From Puniceicoccales bacterium (GTDB lineage: Bacteria > Verrucomicrobiota > Verrucomicrobiia > Opitutales > JAIRLM01), in the NCBI GenBank assembly GCA_031282565.1, contig JAITDL010000083.1, forward strand, positions 1-17,032: a DNA stretch of 17,032 nucleotides, read 5' to 3'. Position numbers and translations under genes: made by a program. The stretch's first letter is position 1. Every line of letters starts with the position of its first letter. The notes beneath the pieces are model-generated. The model made no database searches, was not told the origin of the DNA, and worked only from the letters and a program-made list of their open reading frames with translations. Shown here in pieces: positions 14,531 to 17,032 of this stretch.

Positions 14531-15823
14531 TTACGACACATAGGAAACTATTTTAATTCGCCCATAGTGGCAGTGCTCAGATTGCACAAGTACATCTTGG
14601 ATAAGTTTATTGGAGTTCGGAAATTGCTCGGAGCATGGCACGTAGATCGACAGCGAATGTTTTGGATTTTCTGGGAATTTTGTGGCGGCAAGAATTTTAA
14701 GCGTGTCATCAATCGTCATTTGAGAAAATGCCATGCTGTGGAATTCGTCGCAATCCCGCAAATCAAATCCGCCATTGCCTTCAACTGCAACTTTGCTGAA
14801 TGTCGCCACGGATAATTTTGTCCCGAATTTCATCGTGCCATCACAGATGCTGCATTCCTCAAATCTAGCACTGTGCAAGTATGCTGCATCTACCATGTTG
14901 ATGTCGATGTCGAACTTGATGTCGGCAAAGCAAGCGAATGCGGCGCTAGTCATTTCGCCTAGAAAATCGCCAATGTCTTCGCGGCAGCACTCTGCGATGA
15001 ATAGCCAGGCGTTTTCTCCGGCTGCTCTTGTGCCCCAGAAATTAGCTGTTATAAAGTAGGAATCTTCAATGCATCTAACCGCCGCGTATCTAATTTTCTT
15101 CGGATCGTATTTGAAAAATCCAAATTTACCAACTTTAAAGCAGTGATCAACATACGACAAATATATTTTGGGAATTGATTTTAATACTATTTCTGCGCTT
15201 TCACCGGCTGGTAGACGTCTGCTGCCGCGTGCAGGTTTATCCGCAAACTCCAAATCATCGGCAATTGTTGAAACGCCGAAATTGTTATTCACAATTGGAT
15301 CGGTAAACGTAACTCTGCGGAGGACAGGCTGAAGCACTGCCAATTCTGCGCCTTTTTCAGCTCCATCGTCGGCCATCACCTCCGATTCCGATCCCTGAAT
15401 TGGTGGCACCCCGACTGCCACACTTTGCAGAGGAGGTTCGACCTCGGCGACAATTTCCTGCTGAATTAATTGAATGCCACCGACTTCAGTCTGTATCGCC
15501 ACCGTAGCCGACTGCTCACCTTCCGCATCTTTTTTGATTTGCGTGTGGTGATCTTGCAAAATTTTGTAGTGCACCGATTTTTGGTTGCTTATTTGAACGG
15601 CCGCGTAGATCAGAACTGCCAGCCAATAGAGCCCAACGCTTAAAATCGTAAGAACCACAACCGTAAATAATTGCGCCCATGACAGCTCACCATTAACATG
15701 GATGGCGGCACACCTCATGGCTATGAAAAGTCCTGTGACAGATGAGATTAGCGGCAATAGTTGCAAACTTGTCTTATCAATGAAATTTAATTCACGGCCA
15801 TTTGCCGGTTGCGCAAAACACAT
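14531..15823 (-). CDS. hypothetical protein with Inc-like double membrane segment
   Basis: This is a 430-aa protein of unknown function. Near the N-terminus are two hydrophobic segments, about 20-38 (LQLLPLISSVTGLFIAM) and 51-76 (QLFTVVVLTILSVGLYWLAV and on). They are separated by a short loop of about 12 residues, so both ends face the same side. This bilobed hairpin is the hallmark of chlamydial inclusion-membrane (Inc) proteins, though it is not specific to them. Residues ~80-200 are charged and low-complexity (QIKKDAEGEQ..., Val/Glu/Pro-rich) and probably disordered. Residues ~205-430 look like a folded Cys- and Phe-rich domain with alternating short strands (KFDIDINMVDAAYLHSARF). ATG 15823 has no Shine-Dalgarno; a perfect TTGACA ends 30 bases before it. 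It is divergent from lepA and upstream of the 886-aa gene. Confidence 0.83.
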   Translation of the reverse strand: MCFAQPANGRELNFIDKTSLQLLPLISSVTGLFIAMRCAAIHVNGELSWAQLFTVVVLTILSVGLYWLAVLIYAAVQISNQKSVHYKILQDHHTQIKKDAEGEQSATVAIQTEVGGIQLIQQEIVAEVEPPLQSVAVGVPPIQGSESEVMADDGAEKGAELAVLQPVLRRVTFTDPIVNNNFGVSTIADDLEFADKPARGSRRLPAGESAEIVLKSIPKIYLSYVDHCFKVGKFGFFKYDPKKIRYAAVRCIEDSYFITANFWGTRAAGENAWLFIAECCREDIGDFLGEMTSAAFACFADIKFDIDINMVDAAYLHSARFEECSICDGTMKFGTKLSVATFSKVAVEGNGGFDLRDCDEFHSMAFSQMTIDDTLKILAATKFPENPKHSLSIYVPCSEQFPNSNKLIQDVLVQSEHCHYGRIKIVSYVS

Positions 15824-15853
15824 TTGCCGCTTGATCTAGGAAAGCCCTTCCGA

Positions 15854-15859
15854 TGTCAA
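15854..15859 (-). promoter_or_regulatory. -35-like TTGACA upstream of the 430-aa gene
   Basis: A perfect TTGACA lies 30 bases before ATG 15823, with TAGATC 15 bases downstream as a weak -10. Transcription would start almost at the ATG. CCTAGA also occurs at the same distance (17 bases) before the uppP ATG. Confidence 0.45.
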
Positions 15860-16018
15860 CTCATATGTCCTTTCGGAGATGTATTCATTTGCATTGCAAT
15901 AAAACAAAGTTGGAGATGTGGCGAAAACTATTTCACCGGCACGGTCACGCAGCAGTGAAAACTTTGGCCCAGTGCGATTGCGCTTGCCGCAGTTCGGTCC
16001 AAGGGACAGATTTTCCGA

Positions 16019-17032
16019 ATGGACCCGCGGCGGATTAGGAATTTTTGCATCATCGCCCACATCGACCACGGCAAAACCACGCTATCGGACAGACTTCTGG
16101 AAACAACCGGGGCAATTTCGTTGCGGGAAAAGCAGGACCAGCTGCTGGATTCCATGGACCTGGAAAGGGAGCGCGGCATAACCATAAAAAGCCATCCGGT
16201 CAGCATGGGCTACGAACGTGGCGGCGAGACATTTCTACTCAACCTAATGGACACGCCAGGCCATGTTGATTTTTCCTACGAGGTCTCCCGCTGCCTGGCT
16301 GCCTGCGAGGGCGCACTGCTGCTCATCGACGCATCCCAGGGCATCGAAGCGCAAACGGTCGCAAATGCGCTGCTGGCCATGGAGCAGGGTCTGCGCATAG
16401 TGCCGGTGATCAACAAAATAGACCTGCCCGGCGCCGATGTGGAGCGCGTATTCGGCCAAATGGAGGATGTTCTAGCCCTGTCGCGGGATGAGGCCGTTCT
16501 CGCCAGCGCAAAAACAGGCCAGGGCATCGGTGACATTCTCGATGCCATCATCGACCGCATGCCGCCACCTATCGTGGCCAGCGACAGCAGCGCCCTAATT
16601 TTCGACTCCGTCTACGACGCCTACCGCGGAGTGATTTGCTACGTGCGAGTTTTCGGCGGTACGCTGCACATTGGAGATCAAGTGACCATGATGCGCACGG
16701 CGATGAAGACGCAGATCAAGGAAATTGGCAAATTCACGCCAGCCATGACGGCGGCAGATGAACTGCTTCCGGGCCAGGTCGGCTACGTCGTTACGGGCAT
16801 TCGCAGCGTGGCGGAAATCAAAATAGGCGACACAGTTACGGACAGCAACCGCCCGGCCAAGGAACCACTCCGCGGCTACCGAGAAGTGCGGCCAATGGTT
16901 TTCAGCGGCATCTACCCGCTGGACACCTCCGATTTTGAAAAACTCAAAGCAGCCATGGGCCGACTGCAGCTCAACGATTCGGCACTGACCTACGCCGCAG
17001 AAAGTTCGATAGCTCTTGGCTTCGGTTTCCGC
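16019..17032 (+). CDS. lepA: elongation factor 4 (LepA), 3' end outside window
   Basis: LepA is a ribosome-binding translational GTPase related to EF-G, acting in ribosome assembly or back-translocation. The first 338 of roughly 600 residues are present. G1 is AHIDHGKTTL (13-22; Thr in place of the more common HGKST), switch I is RERGITIKSHPV, G3 is DTPGHVDFSYE, G4 is NKID (132-135), and G5 is SAKTGQGI. Domain II follows from about residue 190, and the last visible residues GFGFR begin the conserved domain III motif. ATG 16019 has AGGGA 12 bases upstream, a loose ribosome site, and gives the normal RNFCIIAHIDHGK beginning. The frame is intact to the window edge. It is divergent from the 430-aa gene; the 195-base gap between them shows no other gene. 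Confidence 0.97.
   Translation, partial: MDPRRIRNFCIIAHIDHGKTTLSDRLLETTGAISLREKQDQLLDSMDLERERGITIKSHPVSMGYERGGETFLLNLMDTPGHVDFSYEVSRCLAACEGALLLIDASQGIEAQTVANALLAMEQGLRIVPVINKIDLPGADVERVFGQMEDVLALSRDEAVLASAKTGQGIGDILDAIIDRMPPPIVASDSSALIFDSVYDAYRGVICYVRVFGGTLHIGDQVTMMRTAMKTQIKEIGKFTPAMTAADELLPGQVGYVVTGIRSVAEIKIGDTVTDSNRPAKEPLRGYREVRPMVFSGIYPLDTSDFEKLKAAMGRLQLNDSALTYAAESSIALGFGFR

Overview
Taxonomy and lifestyle. The housekeeping proteins look Verrucomicrobiota-like. LepA carries AHIDHGKTTL and GITIKSHPV, GatB has a verrucomicrobial feel, and a small membrane protein of a type I associate with Opitutae sits beside gmk. This assignment is from memory of the families, with no search run. DapF and UppP indicate a DAP-type peptidoglycan cell wall, and GatB indicates the indirect route to Gln-tRNA and/or Asn-tRNA. 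A DMT transporter closely resembling the rickettsial S-adenosylmethionine importer, plus several large proteins I do not recognise (one with a chlamydial Inc-like membrane hairpin), suggest a host-associated or intracellular lineage. That lifestyle is inference.

Layout. 2-1015 (+) is an unrecognised protein cut by the window's left edge. 1080-1157 (+) is tRNA-His, followed by gatB (1233-2675, +). Then comes a long minus-strand run, read right to left: dapF (9187-8414), an unknown membrane protein (8373-7306), uppP (7258-6371), an unknown protein (6316-4907), tRNA-Met(CAT) (4861-4790), a SAM-importer-like transporter (4714-3812), a small membrane protein (3808-3353) and gmk (3356-2616). The gmk tail overlaps the end of gatB by 60 bases. 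Divergent from dapF is the sucC-sucD operon (9272-11369, +). Another minus-strand run follows: a 430-aa protein with a double hydrophobic segment (15823-14531), an 886-aa unknown (14427-11767) and a small ORF (11698-11387), which converges on sucD. lepA starts at 16019 (+) and runs off the right edge.

How the genes fit together. The recognised genes are core metabolism and information processing: TCA cycle (SucCD), peptidoglycan precursors and lipid carrier recycling (DapF, UppP), nucleotide supply (Gmk), and translation (GatB, LepA, two tRNAs). Five sizeable genes of unknown function are slotted singly between them and look less GC-rich in the stretches I counted.

Main points of interest. 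(1) DapF has serine where the first catalytic cysteine should be, with the other active-site motifs intact. (2) The transporter looks like a SAM importer. (3) Seven genes (five proteins, two tRNAs) have a TTGAC-type -35 element only 29-34 bases before the start codon or mature tRNA end, and the five protein genes lack a Shine-Dalgarno sequence. This suggests leaderless or near-leaderless transcripts, in contrast to gatB, gmk and sucD, which have clear ribosome-binding sites. (4) The 430-aa protein is an Inc-like effector candidate. I saw no IS element, phage gene, CRISPR array or convincing intrinsic terminator.
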